A stretch of DNA of 64,000 nucleotides from Pleurotus djamor (taxonomy: Eukaryota > Basidiomycota > Agaricomycetes > Agaricales > Pleurotaceae). Shown piece by piece: positions 13,272 through 24,078 of the stretch (position 1 is the first letter of the stretch; each line of letters opens with the position of its first letter). Under the pieces are notes generated by a model that was not told the DNA's origin, did not search any database, and was given only the letters and a program-made list of their open reading frames with translations. Location of the stretch: assembly GCA_029747585.1 (NCBI GenBank), contig JAPEVF010000006.1, positions 184,546-248,545 of the forward strand, written 5' to 3'. Made by a program: the position numbers and the translations under genes.

Positions 13272-15965
13272 TCAACTCTCCAAACCAAATACTTGGCGCA
13301 AGATATTTGTCTGACCAAACGGCCGCTCGCTTCCCAGCAACGTCGATGCGGCCTCATATTTATTGCTTGGTTTCTTGACTTCGTTGCAAAGCGTGTCATA
13401 TGCAACCACGAGCCGCTCAAGTGCAGCTTGGTGAATTTGGGTATGCAATCGTTGCACCGTCAGTTGAGCTAGCCGAGGAGAGTGCACGACTTCGAGGCCT
13501 GACAACCACCCAGAGAAATGTCGAAGCGCACGCTGTAGCATGGCGGGCTCCGCCACTGGAAGGTGTGAGAGTGGTTCCTATGGGTCGACCGGTCAGAATT
13601 GTCTGACGAAGTCGATGGTTGACNTCACCTTCTCGGGTTTANTCTCCAACGCCTGNATNATCTTGCTGAGACCNGCNTCGTTCAAGATNTTTCGACTCTG
13701 CGAGTGAGGTTACAANANGTNCAATNNANANANTGAGANCCACTNACATGTTCTTCANTGAGNTCAGTGACNTATTTGTCTATGATCGTNTCCAGCCATT
13801 GCTGNTTNTTGACAGTNAACGAAACCNCNTCAAGGACACTCTTGAGGAATTNTCNNANNNGTGGNCTNTCAACANGNACGAAGNGNNTTGCTCACACCNA
13901 GGTGGGTCAANCAATTNAGGATNAAGATAGGTCGATCCCAAGATGCACGCANNCGTTGCTTGTCTTCACTGGCGCGAATGCACATATCNACCGCTGGATC
14001 GACCATTATATCNGCGATGCGNTGGAAAGCNGCCTGNTCTTCTTCGTCAGGTTCGTCNCCAGCCAGTGANGANTGGTAAACGCTCATNATCTCCCGCAGN
14101 ATTTGNGCGTGGTCGAGGATTGACATCGGGGGCATGACGGTTTGATCGTCGAGGGGCTTNANNGTNTNNATTAGTTGANTTGATTTTACGGAANAGGGAA
14201 NGANANTTACNATGTGNTCNCGTTGCATAGTGTTGGCATGGGCTTCNATNGCNTCATAGAANACNTTNTATGCGATGTCTGTGATCCTNNTTCCGTTCAG
14301 CTTGACACAATTGACAAGCTCGCTANNGGNTCCTCACTCTTTCAAGGTCTTGGAGAGCAAGGCACTTTCGCCAATAGTNCGTGACATGGTAAGCATGTAA
14401 AACTGTAGTAGGTTGGCGATTTTGTATGACATGATGCTGCTCTCTTGCGAACGAATTGTTTGTTGTACCCTGACCTGAAGCGGCAAATCATGAGCAACTC
14501 AGACAAACTCGGGAGCAACTTCAAGGACTCACCTTCAATGGCACGCACAACTTCGCCACAGCCATATCCATCAACTCTCGAATCCATTCCTCTTCTTCGC
14601 TGACGGTGAACTTGCGAACACTACCAACCATTCGGCCTTCAGTTTTCACATCGAACAAGCCTTCNAGGAATTCTCGCTCTGCAGCGATTGCTTGATGGAC
14701 CCAAGCAAGCATGTCGCCGACATAGCGAATTGGATCATGAGCNTGTAGTTCGATTGGCCGCGGTAGCCCAGAAGGGCCTCCTCTTGTAAGAGCGGCTAGG
14801 AACAGGGAGAGGAGGGTCGACTGCCGTATGTCGGAAAGCTGGGAAAGCGCTTCACTGGGTTAACGAGTCAGCAACGAACATGGACGGNGACGAAAGGTTA
14901 GATATATACTTAAGCAACTCCGGACGCTTTCGCAAACGACGAACAGATTCCCGAGTAGTCATCCCNACTTCCAGCTGAGTTTCACGACCCATTTGCTGGA
15001 ATTCATTAACACACCAATTGATGAGCTTGTCGTAAGCGTCTTCAAGGTATGACGATGTAGCAGATATGATGTCTAATCTTGAACAAAAAGAAGTCAACTA
15101 TGTCACTGACGTTGTGTTACTCGACTTACCCAGCCTTGGTTGGACCTTCCTCACCGCTCATAAGAATCATACAATCATCGCGGATACGTTCCGTCTTATC
15201 CATAGTTTGAAAGAACGATTGACCAACAGAAGCTTCCGGCGACGTTAGCGACTGGATCTCATCTTCGGATAACGTGAATTTAGCCAAGAACAATTCTACA
15301 ACTGAGATCTTTCTCTCCACCTGAGTTCTATGACAGGAAATTAAGGTCAAGATAGCGTGTGGTATGTGGAGATATGCTGTTACGAACCTCTCGATGTTGA
15401 GATTTCCAGCATGTTCGAGAATAGACTTGCTCGACTCTTGCGTGAAGGCTAATTGGGTCTCAGCTTCATCACAGCCGACATGAAGCGCGTCAATATGTTC
15501 TTGCAAGGTCTGCAAGGTCTACAGTAAACAGAGGAAGATCAGAAAGTTAGCACAAAAGGTAAGCATGGCAACTAGACTCACTTTTGAAACTTCTCCAAGC
15601 GCATTCAAGAAATCCCGACTCCCTTCAGCGAGTTTATTCTCCATATCCTTCTTGAGATGTTTACGGGCCCTTGCCGCAGACTCTCCAGGTATAGCTTCTT
15701 GCAGTGCAGTGTGTCGGCTTCGTGAATGCGAGCCAAGTTCATCTTCCAATGTGTCAGTATTCTCGTCGAGAACACGCGTCGAATCGCTTCCACGTCCAGT
15801 TGAACTCGGAGGTTGAGCAGCATAGAGATCTGACAAAGTTTGCAAAGCCTCTTTCGTGTCTTGATCATCAAAGTTCGTTCCTAGTATCTTATATAGCCGC
15901 GTAGATATAGGATTCCGCTGCTGCGACGAATGTAGAGGTGCAGGTGAGATCGAGGGTGACGCCAT
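13272..15965 (-). CDS. COG6: Conserved oligomeric Golgi complex subunit 6
   Basis: COG6 belongs to lobe B of the COG tether that guides retrograde vesicles within the Golgi. The start at 15965 reads MASPSISPAPLHSSQQ, then RLYKILGTNFDDQDTKEALQ, the typical N-terminal motif. A helical region follows: HIDALHVGCDEAETQLA and FTQESSKSILEHAGNLN. Then come VELFLAKFTLSEDEIQSL, ERIRDDCMILMSGEEGPTKA and SSYLEDAYDKLINWCVNEFQ, which is diagnostic for COG6. The C-terminus at about 13556-13272 includes ALERLVVAYDTLCNEVKKP and FGQTNILRQVFGLES. The middle-to-C-terminal part is peppered with N (13620-14330), so the exact exon joins there cannot be fixed. It is divergent from COA1, 96 bp apart. Confidence 0.92.
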
Positions 15966-16061
15966 GGTGGTTGTAGNCTTGCTAATTGGGCGCTTGCCGA
16001 GCTAAACTTTTAGGAGACGGACCGTTCCATGACTTATATTTAGCTTTCATCTGCAACGACC
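15966..16061. promoter_or_regulatory. Very short divergent COG6/COA1 promoter
   Basis: Only 96 bp separate the two head-to-head start codons, the tightest pair in the window. Transcription start sites must nearly abut or overlap. Function is inferred from layout only. Confidence 0.6.
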
Positions 16062-16878
16062 ATGCTCAAACAGAGTTTCCTTCGACGCGCGATACCAAGG
16101 CCGACACAAGTCACGTCCGTCAGAGCATACGCATCCCATGTATCCCGTCCCCCTCCGCCTCCACCCGTTAGCGAGCCCGTCGTCGAGACGTATTCTTCTC
16201 CGTCTCGACTAAGGCCCTATCCACGTCCGAATGCCCGAGATTTGCCTATGCCNAAGGTAGGCCTGGTTGTACCATTCTAACTGAGAGCCTACGCGTACTT
16301 ATTATGATTGTTAGAAACGATGGCCCATAATCCTTGCGTTTGCTACGGGCGGAGTGCTTGCTTGGGGTGCATTCTTGACTTTCGTGACGAACCAAGAGAA
16401 GATATCGAGTTCGGTCGTCCGTCAGATTATGCGCTCTGTTAAGCAGGACCCGGAGCTGCGAGAGCATCTCGGCGACGTCATCCGACCACAACCAGAGTGG
16501 TGGCTAAATGGCGACCCGCGTATAAAAGGAAACGTACGCATAGTTGCACTTNATNNNNNNNCAANNATNCGACTATGCTCACGNNTCCCCATGTCAGATA
16601 AACCAATTACAAGGTAACGTCGATGTTAGCTTNGGCCTCAAAGGCTCAAAAGGCGCGTCTCTTCCATCGTTTTCTGCTTCTTCCCGGTTTACCCCGCGAC
16701 ATAGGCTCTGGTACGCTGTACTTCACGAGTATACGGAAAGAGAAAGGAGTACCTTTCACCATCCGTGCGTTTGCATGCTAGTTTGCAATTTGCCATGTCG
16801 CTAATCGAGTGTTTAGTCCGGTTCAAAGTCATCTGCGATGATGGCACAGTTGTTCACGTACAGTCGGAGCCAGTATGA
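16062..16878 (+). CDS. COA1: Cytochrome c oxidase assembly factor Coa1
   Basis: Coa1 is an inner-membrane factor acting in early Cox1 maturation. The N-terminus MLKQSFLRRAIPRPTQVTSV is Arg-rich without acidic residues, as expected for a mitochondrial presequence. A Pro-rich linker follows, then one membrane span after the first intron, KRWPIILAFATGGVLAWGAF. The matrix or intermembrane domain includes VVRQIMRSVKQDPELREHLG, WWLNGDPRIKGN, NQLQGNVDVSFGLKGSKG, SGTLYFTSIRKEKGVPFTI and the final FKVICDDGTVVHVQSEPV. The last part is joined over short introns (one donor at about 16773, acceptor GTTTAG near 16815). The G-x-V-x-F-x-x-KG and two-beta-strand pattern is that of the Coa1/Tim21-like family. 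Several N bases near 16552-16570 lie in an intron. Confidence 0.88.
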
Positions 16879-17139
16879 ATACATTGTACATATACAACGC
16901 GTCACATTGCAGCCTGTTAGCACTCATGAAGAGTTATTTAGTCTTCGNGATGCGACTTGTAATTTCATAGACCGTGAGAACGGATGCAAAGAGAACCACA
17001 CAGGTCGTCAAAACCACAGCAACGTCGCCTGAACGCGCAACTTTTCAAACAAACATTCCATCCGCTAACTTTCCTTCTTCTTCCCGTTCCCATTTCTCCC
17101 GTTTTTTTCTGTTCTTTATAACTTTTCAAGAAGGCAGTT

Positions 17140-18455
17140 ATGGCTCAGAGTTTCATTGGGTNAGGCCTTTGTTGCACAAGCTTTGATTTGAGTCACTTAC
17201 CCGTGCCACTCTTTGTGCTACAGAAAACCAATTGCCCTCATTTCTCATTCCGATGTAAGATATAGGGGAACTCTGGCTGGAATCGATGCGGGGGCGTCGA
17301 CTATTCAGTTGTCAAATGGTCAGTCCGTTAACTACTTTTTTGGCCTTCAATACTCATATTTTGCATGCTAGTTTATTCCATGGGAACTGAAAACAGGCGG
17401 TANGNGCACTAGTTCCCTTGCTGCGTGCNTGTTTTGAAGTTTGCTNGCTTTAGACCCGCAGCCGAATTCATCCCCCCGGTGCAAGACCCGTACGATTACA
17501 TCATATTTCGTGCTTCCGAAGTCAAAGACCTATCGGTGGACGAGCCAGTACAAACGCAGCGTAGNGTACANGACGATCCTGCNGTCATTGGGGTGCGTCT
17601 CTAGNTATGTCGTTCCNAATGACAATGTTACTAACTTTTTACGTACTCCATCAGGCATCTGCGCCAACCCAACAACCGTATGGATACGGTGCCCCGCCGG
17701 TTCAACCAAGACCGCCAGCACCGCAAAGTCAAGTAGCTCCTGCGCCAGGACAAGTATACGCAAACGGCTCAGCACCCCAACCTAACGCAACTCCCCAGAA
17801 TGCTACCTCGACCCCCACGGCAACCGAAACCCCTACCCACGCCAATACCAACGCGCCTCGTCATAACCAACAGCGCCGAGGAAACAATCCCAATTCCATC
17901 CATACGGCGACTGCTTCACTCGAGACAGTAGAGCGTGCATTGGGTGATCTACGCGTTTCCAGCAACGCAACCCATGGAAATGGCAGAGGTGGACGCCGCG
18001 GTGGAGGCCGTGACCACAACAAGGAAATCAAAGTCCCCAACACCGACTTTGACTTTCAGGGTAACAATGCCAAGTTTGACAAGGCAGCTATTGCGAAGGT
18101 TGAAGGGGATTCGACGCCTGAAGTTGACTCGAAGGCAGACGCGACTGAACCCAAGACACCCAAGACGGAACCTGCGTATAACCCCACAACCTCTTTCTTC
18201 GATTCATTGTCGTCTTCAACGGCAGGTCCTGTCCAGGGACCGCGTGGTGGCGGGCGTCGTGGTGGTGCTGGCGGTAGGAACAGAAGGGAAGAAGAACGAG
18301 AACGAAATTATGCTACTTTCGGTGAGCCAGGAGGAATAGGGCTCATGGGGCCCGGCCAGTATGTTGGTGGCTGGGGAGGTTACAGCCGGAGGTCAGGGGG
18401 AGGTGCTGGTGTCGGTAGGGGCCGTAGGGGAGGTGTTCCCAGTGCTGCGCGTTAA
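17140..18455 (+). CDS. SCD6: Scd6/LSM14-type mRNA decapping and translation repressor
   Basis: Scd6 proteins bind mRNA and eIF4G, promote decapping and localise to P-bodies. The LSm domain is split by tiny exons: MAQSFIG, KPIALISHSDVRYRGTLAGI, DAGASTIQLSN, VYSMGTENRR, then PAAEFIPPVQDPYDYIIFRA and SEVKDLSVDEP. A Pro/Gln-rich linker follows from about 17655. The DFDF box is VPNTDFDFQGNNAKFDK (about 18040). The FFD motif is FFDSLSS (about 18195) and the TFG motif is NYATFGEPGG (about 18307). RGG/GGRR-rich runs lie before and after the TFG motif and at the C-terminus. All domains occur in canonical order. N bases near 17400-17600 affect introns and a few codons. Confidence 0.94.
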
Positions 18456-18656
18456 TGTGTAACTTTGAGTGTGTTCCGAGCTTTGGAGAGAGATTATTTG
18501 TTTCGCTATGCATGACTATGACTTGGTGTGTTCGGTAACTGCGAGAAAGATGATCGTCGCGATGACTAAAACTGGCCACGGCTAATGGCGTAAGAGAAAT
18601 CACTGGCTCCTTTATCCCTTTTATCCTGTACCATAACCTCTGTCCTGTCGCCACTA

Positions 18657-20022
18657 ATGAATCTCCCCGTCCAGAATCTCGAGGAAGCTGCCAATATTGC
18701 TTCTGAGTTCATTTACGGTGAGTGCAGCTCGCATTTCCATCCTACGACCCTATAATCGCGTCTCCTGTAGGACTGGACAATCTTCCCAGCGAAGTGGCAC
18801 ATCTTCTGCAGGAAATCAAGCACAGAGATGCACGGACTCTAGGTATTTTTTGATTTATTCTGTGGAGGAAAGAGCGAGTGATTGAGTGTCGAAAAGAATT
18901 GCAGCGGGAAGTTGAAAAAGACTCGGCTCGATATTCCCGGCATCAGCTTCGCAACGGCGGTCTGAACTCTAACTCAAACCCAAATTCGACAGCGCCGTCC
19001 CCGTCGCCCTCCGTCAATGCAAAGTCCAATGGCGCTCAGAGCAATGGCCACCTCGTCCTCCCAGACAAAATCGGCAAGGCCTATGCTGAGCTCGACATCC
19101 TCGCCGACGAGAAGATTCACCTTGCAAATCGCATCGTCGACTTGTTCATGAAGACTCGGGCGAAGCTTGACATCGATCTCAACAAAGTTCGTGTCTTGCA
19201 GGGCGAAATTCCGAATATTTCTCCGGTCCCGAGCACGCCTGTTGTGAAGACTCCAAACCTACATGTCAGCGCGAAACTCGACAGAGTGAAGACCGTCGAA
19301 CAAATCGGGACACCCAGACCGACGCCCGTGCAAGCATCGGAGATGTTACTCAAAAGTGCACTTGCCGCAGAGCCCATACCCGAGCCAGCCACCCCGACAC
19401 CGTCGGCGAGCGCGGTTTCAAACAAAAGTACAGTCTACAGCCCGTCCTAGTGCAGCACTGTACTAACGTTTTGCTTCAGAGCGTAGACTTGCCGCGTCCA
19501 ACTCAATCAAACTGCCTGGCCGTGCTTCAACACCCCCAACTCCAGCTCCAGCGCCTGTCCCCGTCCAAAATCGATCGCGCCTCCGTCAAGTTCATCCAGT
19601 AGTGGTTCCCCCTAAGAGAGTTGATGAGGACGATGATCTAGACGCTGAAGTAGATGAAGAAGGCGAAGAGGATGAGGAAGAGGATGCCGATGACGAACGT
19701 CTCTATTGCTTCTGCCAAAAGAGAAGTTACGGTGATGTAAGACTTGTCTCTGTCTTCGTTCTTTTCTTTCACTGAACACTATTACAGATGATTGCCTGTG
19801 ACAACGAAGGCAAATGTCCCTTTGAATGGGTACGTTGCACAAAATTTCTTCCACGTTCTCTGTTCTAAATTTGCATTCTAGTTCCATCTGGGGTGTGTAG
19901 GCCTCAAACAGCCTACGCCGGAAAAGTGGTATTGCTCCGAATGTTCGAAAACAAATGCAGGCCCCTTGAAGGGGTCAACCGGGGCCGTCGCCGCTAATGG
20001 GCGCAAGGGCCGAAAGAAGTGA
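18657..20022 (+). CDS. ING-family PHD-finger protein (histone acetyltransferase/deacetylase subunit)
   Basis: ING-family proteins read histone H3 lysine-4 methylation as subunits of NuA4, NuA3 or Rpd3-type complexes. The N-terminal ING domain is assembled from small exons: MNLPVQNLEEAANIASEFIY, GLDNLPSEVAHLLQEIKHRD, ELQREVEKDSARYSRHQ. It continues with GKAYAELDILADEKIHLANR and IVDLFMKTRAKLDIDLNKV. A Pro/Ser linker and an acidic run of Asp/Glu (about 19620-19700) follow. The PHD finger is YCFCQKRSYGDMIACD, C, WFHLGCVGLKQ and WYCSEC, with all zinc ligands (C4HC3). A polybasic NGRKGRKK ends the protein, as in Yng1/Yng2/ING proteins. Which yeast paralogue it matches (Yng1, Yng2 or Pho23) cannot be settled from sequence reading alone. 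Confidence 0.92.
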
Positions 20023-20795
20023 ATGTATCATTCAATGTGTTTCTATCTGGCCTCTATATGTACCTTCTTTCTATGTATCACGAATGTATCACTGTATAGC
20101 CTTCTCTACGCAACGCAATTCTTTTCCCCTGACTTGAACGCCTCGCTGGGACGTGAGTCCTAGTTCAGCCTTTGATGTATCGATTGACGGCGTGACGCCT
20201 GCGTTCAAGTTCTCATCGACAACCGCCTGTTGTCACGGTGACATGCTGGGGTTGCAGCGATACATACATTGACCTTGCAGTACTAAGCGATTTCCTTCTG
20301 CTCACTGTGATTGACGGAATACTTTCATCTAACAGAGTCACATCGCACCGTACTTGCCTGTTTTTTCGTGTTCTTCGTCGCCGAAGTAGCCCTCATATTT
20401 ATAGAACTGGTCCACGTATTTCGGCCGCACGCAACTTCAGAGGAAGCGAAAGATACTTACAACCGGGGCATATGCCACATTGCTCTTCCTCCGATCAGAT
20501 ATTTGCTGTAGGAGAGATTATCTCCAAATTATCTCGGTACTTTACGGCCACGATTGCATGAAGTAGTCCTATTGCGATATTGGCGGTCACGGCCAACGAC
20601 AATTGCGATGCCTAGGCTCGTAGCCAAGTTTTCACAAGTTTTTCACGGAAAGAAGGTGCAGCGTCACGTGTGGCTAGATCGGCTTGTGTTGACCGCACCC
20701 AAGTGTGTGGGCAGATCATATAATTAGCTTGGAACACAGATCAAGAGTGTTCAAGTTGGGTTTTCTCCCTCACCTCTCTGCCTTGTCCCCGCAAC
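20023..20795. other. Intergenic region upstream of GH5 gene
   Basis: This 773-bp stretch has no supported gene. It should hold the 3' untranslated region of the ING gene and the promoter of the glucanase gene. A TATAA sequence lies at 20719-20723, 77 bp before the glucanase start codon, which is a plausible TATA box. Confidence 0.6.
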
Positions 20796-23499
20796 ATGGC
20801 ATCCTCGCCCCTCCGCCCGCCATACCTCGACGATGCTGACAGCGCATTCACCTCCGAGCCCAGAGCATCCTACCTAGCCCCCTCAGACCGCGCTCCGTCC
20901 TCATCACAGCTCATTTCTCCTGCGGACAAGGTGGAAAACGACACCTACGCTGCTGCTGCTGGCACCTCAGCTTCATCGCCCCTCGCAAACCACAACAACG
21001 CGTACGCTGCTAACTCCACCAACGCCGCAAGAAAACCGAGACGCCCTCTTTTCTGGGCTGTTCTTGGCGCTTTGGCATTGGCTGCTCTCGTTCTGGTCAT
21101 CGTTCTACCCGTGTACTTCACTGTGGTCAAACCCCGCAACCAGACCACACTCTCATCACCGTCGAACGACGGCGGGAACAACGATCACACGAGTGAACAC
21201 ACTCCAGAGCCTTCCGGATCCCCGACCAGTCCTGTTCGAGCTACTACTGGAACCGATGGCTCGGAAATTATCGACGAGGACGGCAATACCTTCACCTACA
21301 GAAATTCCTTTGGCGGTCACTGTACGTCTGCTCACTGGCTCGTTGCCACGTCGTTACTTAGCTCGTCTTTCTCCTACTACTAGGGGTTTATGATCCAGAA
21401 AATCCGTACGACGATGGCGCACGTCCAAACTCGTGGACACCGCCATTGAATCAGTCGTGGAACTACGGCACAGATCGGATTTTTGGGCAAGTTCTTGTTC
21501 GTTCACATGTCCGAGTTGCCCTCCTTACCCAGTCGCAGCGTGAACCTGGGCGGTCTTTTCCAACTAGAACCCTTTATTTCCCCTGAACTCTTCCAGCGGT
21601 TCCCTGGAGCCGTAGATGAATGGACGCTCACCACTCTGATGGCGGCAGATACTGCCAACGGTGGTCTCCGTCAACTCGAAGAACACTACCGGACATTCAT
21701 CGTAAGCTGTCTCGCATGATTCACCAATGACGACATTGTGCTAAGTCGCGTTATTCTTATCTAGACAGAGGAAGATATGGCACAAATAGCTGGTGCTGGT
21801 TTGAACTGGATTCGTCTGCCTATACCTTTCTGGGCAGTAGATATTTGGAATGGGACAGAGTGAGATCTGTTCTTGAGATTGATTCCTGAAAGTAATACTC
21901 AATCACACTGTTTAGGGGTCACTCGCCTAACACACTAGAGCCTTTCCTTGCCAAGACCAGCTGGAAATACATAGTTCGCGTTCTCGGTTGGGCCCGCAAA
22001 TACGGCATCCGTGTTTGCTTAGATCTCCATAGTATGCCTGGTTCACAAAATGGTGCGCAAGAACCTGTGATCCTGTTCGTGGCTCTGACTGAATCACTTG
22101 ACAGGCTACAATCACTCTGGTAAATTGGGTCAAGTCAACTTCCTCTACGGCAACATGGGCATCGCCAATGCACAGCGCGGCTTAAGCTATATCCGCACGA
22201 TCACCGAATTTGCCAACCGTCCTGAATGGCGCAATGTCGTACTTGTATTTGGTATTGTGAACGAACTTCTCACAAGGCAGGTTGGCGTGGATGTAGCTCT
22301 GAGCTTGTAAGTACATCTTATTCCCCCGAAGTTTCAATAATATTCATCTCGTTCACTAGTTACCAAGAGGCTTATGACATCATGCGAGGCATCACTGGGG
22401 TTGGAGCAGGAAATGGACCTTACATGGCCATCCATGATGGATTCCGTGCTATGAGTGATTGGGCTGGTACTATGGCCGGTGCCGATCGCGTGATGCTTGA
22501 CTCGCATCCCTACTTTGCCTTCAGTGACATTCCGTCTATTATTCCTATCGATACAGGCGTTGATGAAGACACTGCTGGTGGTACTTGGCCTCAACGTGCC
22601 TGCCAGGCTTGGGGCCAGGAGATGCGCGACAGGTGTGTACAATGTTTTGTCACTTGGAAGCGAAGCTCATGCATCTGTGCAGTCAAACTGGCTTCGGTGT
22701 TTCGTTTGCTGGTGAATTTTCGAACGGCTTCAACGATTGCGCCCTTTTCCTTCGAGGAATACCCGGATCTAGCACTTACCCTGGTAATTGCGCGGATTGG
22801 ACCGATTACAGGAACTGGACACCGGGAACTAAGGCTGGTCTGAAAGCGTTTGCCGAGGCCAGTATGGATGCCATGGGCGACTACTTCTTCTGGACATGGA
22901 AGGTTGGTTGCTTTCTTCATCGCGATGATATTTCTTGCTCATCAAGATAATAGATTGGTAACTCCACCGCTGGCTTTGTTCAAGCGCCGTTGTGGTCGTA
23001 CAAGCTTGGGCTTCAAGAAGGTTGGATGCCTACCGATCCTCGCACCGCTATTGGCAAGTGCTCGCGCGTTGGCGTGAACGTCAGCCCCTTCGAAGTAACA
23101 TACTCGGCATGGCAGACCGGCGGAGCTGCTGCGGCTACAATTAGTCCCAGTGCCAGCCGTCCCTGGCCGCCTCCACAAATTTCAGGCGACAATGGCCCTC
23201 TTGCACCCCAACAGATCCCTCTTTACACCACTACGGGTACTGAAGTTCGACTTGCAGGTCCCACAAGCATCTCTTCTGCCAGCGCGGAGGCTACTGCCAG
23301 TGGTGGACCCATCGAAGTCAGTGGATGTGTCTATCCCAATGCCTACGACGCGGTCACGGTGCCCTTACCTGCTGGTGTCTGCACGGGTAGTGTTCAGCTT
23401 GTCCCACGCGACCTTCCCACACCTACACAAACCGTCCTCGCCGCGCCTTCTAGTTCCATTACTTCTCCACCACATCATCGCGCTGCCAGGCATCGGTGA
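20796..23499 (+). CDS. GH5 exo-beta-1,3-glucanase, type II membrane protein (ExgD-like)
   Basis: Likely a cell-wall glucan 1,3-beta-glucosidase tethered to the plasma membrane. The N-terminal cytosolic part (about 80 residues, Ser/Ala-rich) ends in RKPRRP. One signal-anchor span follows, [20 protein letters not shown]. The GH5 barrel starts at [11 protein letters not shown] and continues through [53 protein letters not shown] and [12 protein letters not shown]. The Glu of that last motif is the expected acid/base. Then come [11 protein letters not shown] and [14 protein letters not shown], which has the expected nucleophile Glu, and [20 protein letters not shown]. About eight short introns interrupt it, including a GC-AG intron at 21487-21538. 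The acid/base Glu is followed by Leu where most relatives have Pro. The C-terminal tail is Ser/Pro/Thr-rich. Confidence 0.93.
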
Positions 23500-24078
23500 T
23501 CGAGCAGCCTACGCGAGTACACCTAAGTGTGCATGTATCATGAACGATTGAAGGTACTTTGCATAGTATAATTATAACTACACGCCATCTACACAGACAC
23601 TCTTTTCCTGTTCATATGGACTATATCGCTTTCGTAGCCACGATTTTATACCCTTGACTGATTCTCGGTCTTCCGGTCGTTTATGTATAGTTGAAGGTTA
23701 AGAATATTATCGGTAATGTAGTGCTTGGCTCTATCATTATGTACACTGTGAAGTTGCTGNNAAGANGANANCGGAGGGCGTAGTCCAGGAGACGGAGGCA
23801 ATTTATATAATTGGCGCCGGTATAAAGCATTCCAGCTTCGGTTTCAACTCGCCCATCCACCACCATTTTTTGATGAGACCTGGCTGATCTGATTCGCGGC
23901 CTCTGACCTATTCTCTCTCTATTCCCTTCATTTGCCCTTTCGCTATCGCTATCTCTTCTCAAACATTTGCAACCCGCAGGTCGTCTTTGCAACATTACTA
24001 CTTACCTTTGACGTCTTGAAGTCAATCCATGTCAGTTCTTACACATGCCAATGTTCNTTGGGCCTCACTGACAGCCGT
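23500..24078. other. Intergenic region
   Basis: This 579-bp stretch lies between the glucanase stop and the first in-frame ATG of the next gene. It contains a TATA-like TTATATAATT near 23801 and a C/T-rich leader at about 23900-23960. An upstream non-coding or coding exon of the next gene may lie here, but I cannot define it. Confidence 0.5.

Larger units (their letters stand above)
11949..14890. other. Low-quality stretch with many ambiguous bases
   Basis: Single and short-run N characters are scattered across this interval, heaviest at about 13620-14330. They fall in the 5' half of VPS11, the introns and exons of ATP18 and the 3' half of COG6. Frames and splice sites here are less reliable than elsewhere. 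Smaller clusters of N occur near 16550, 17400-17600, 23760, 24440-25460, 27185 and 51005. Confidence 0.95.
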
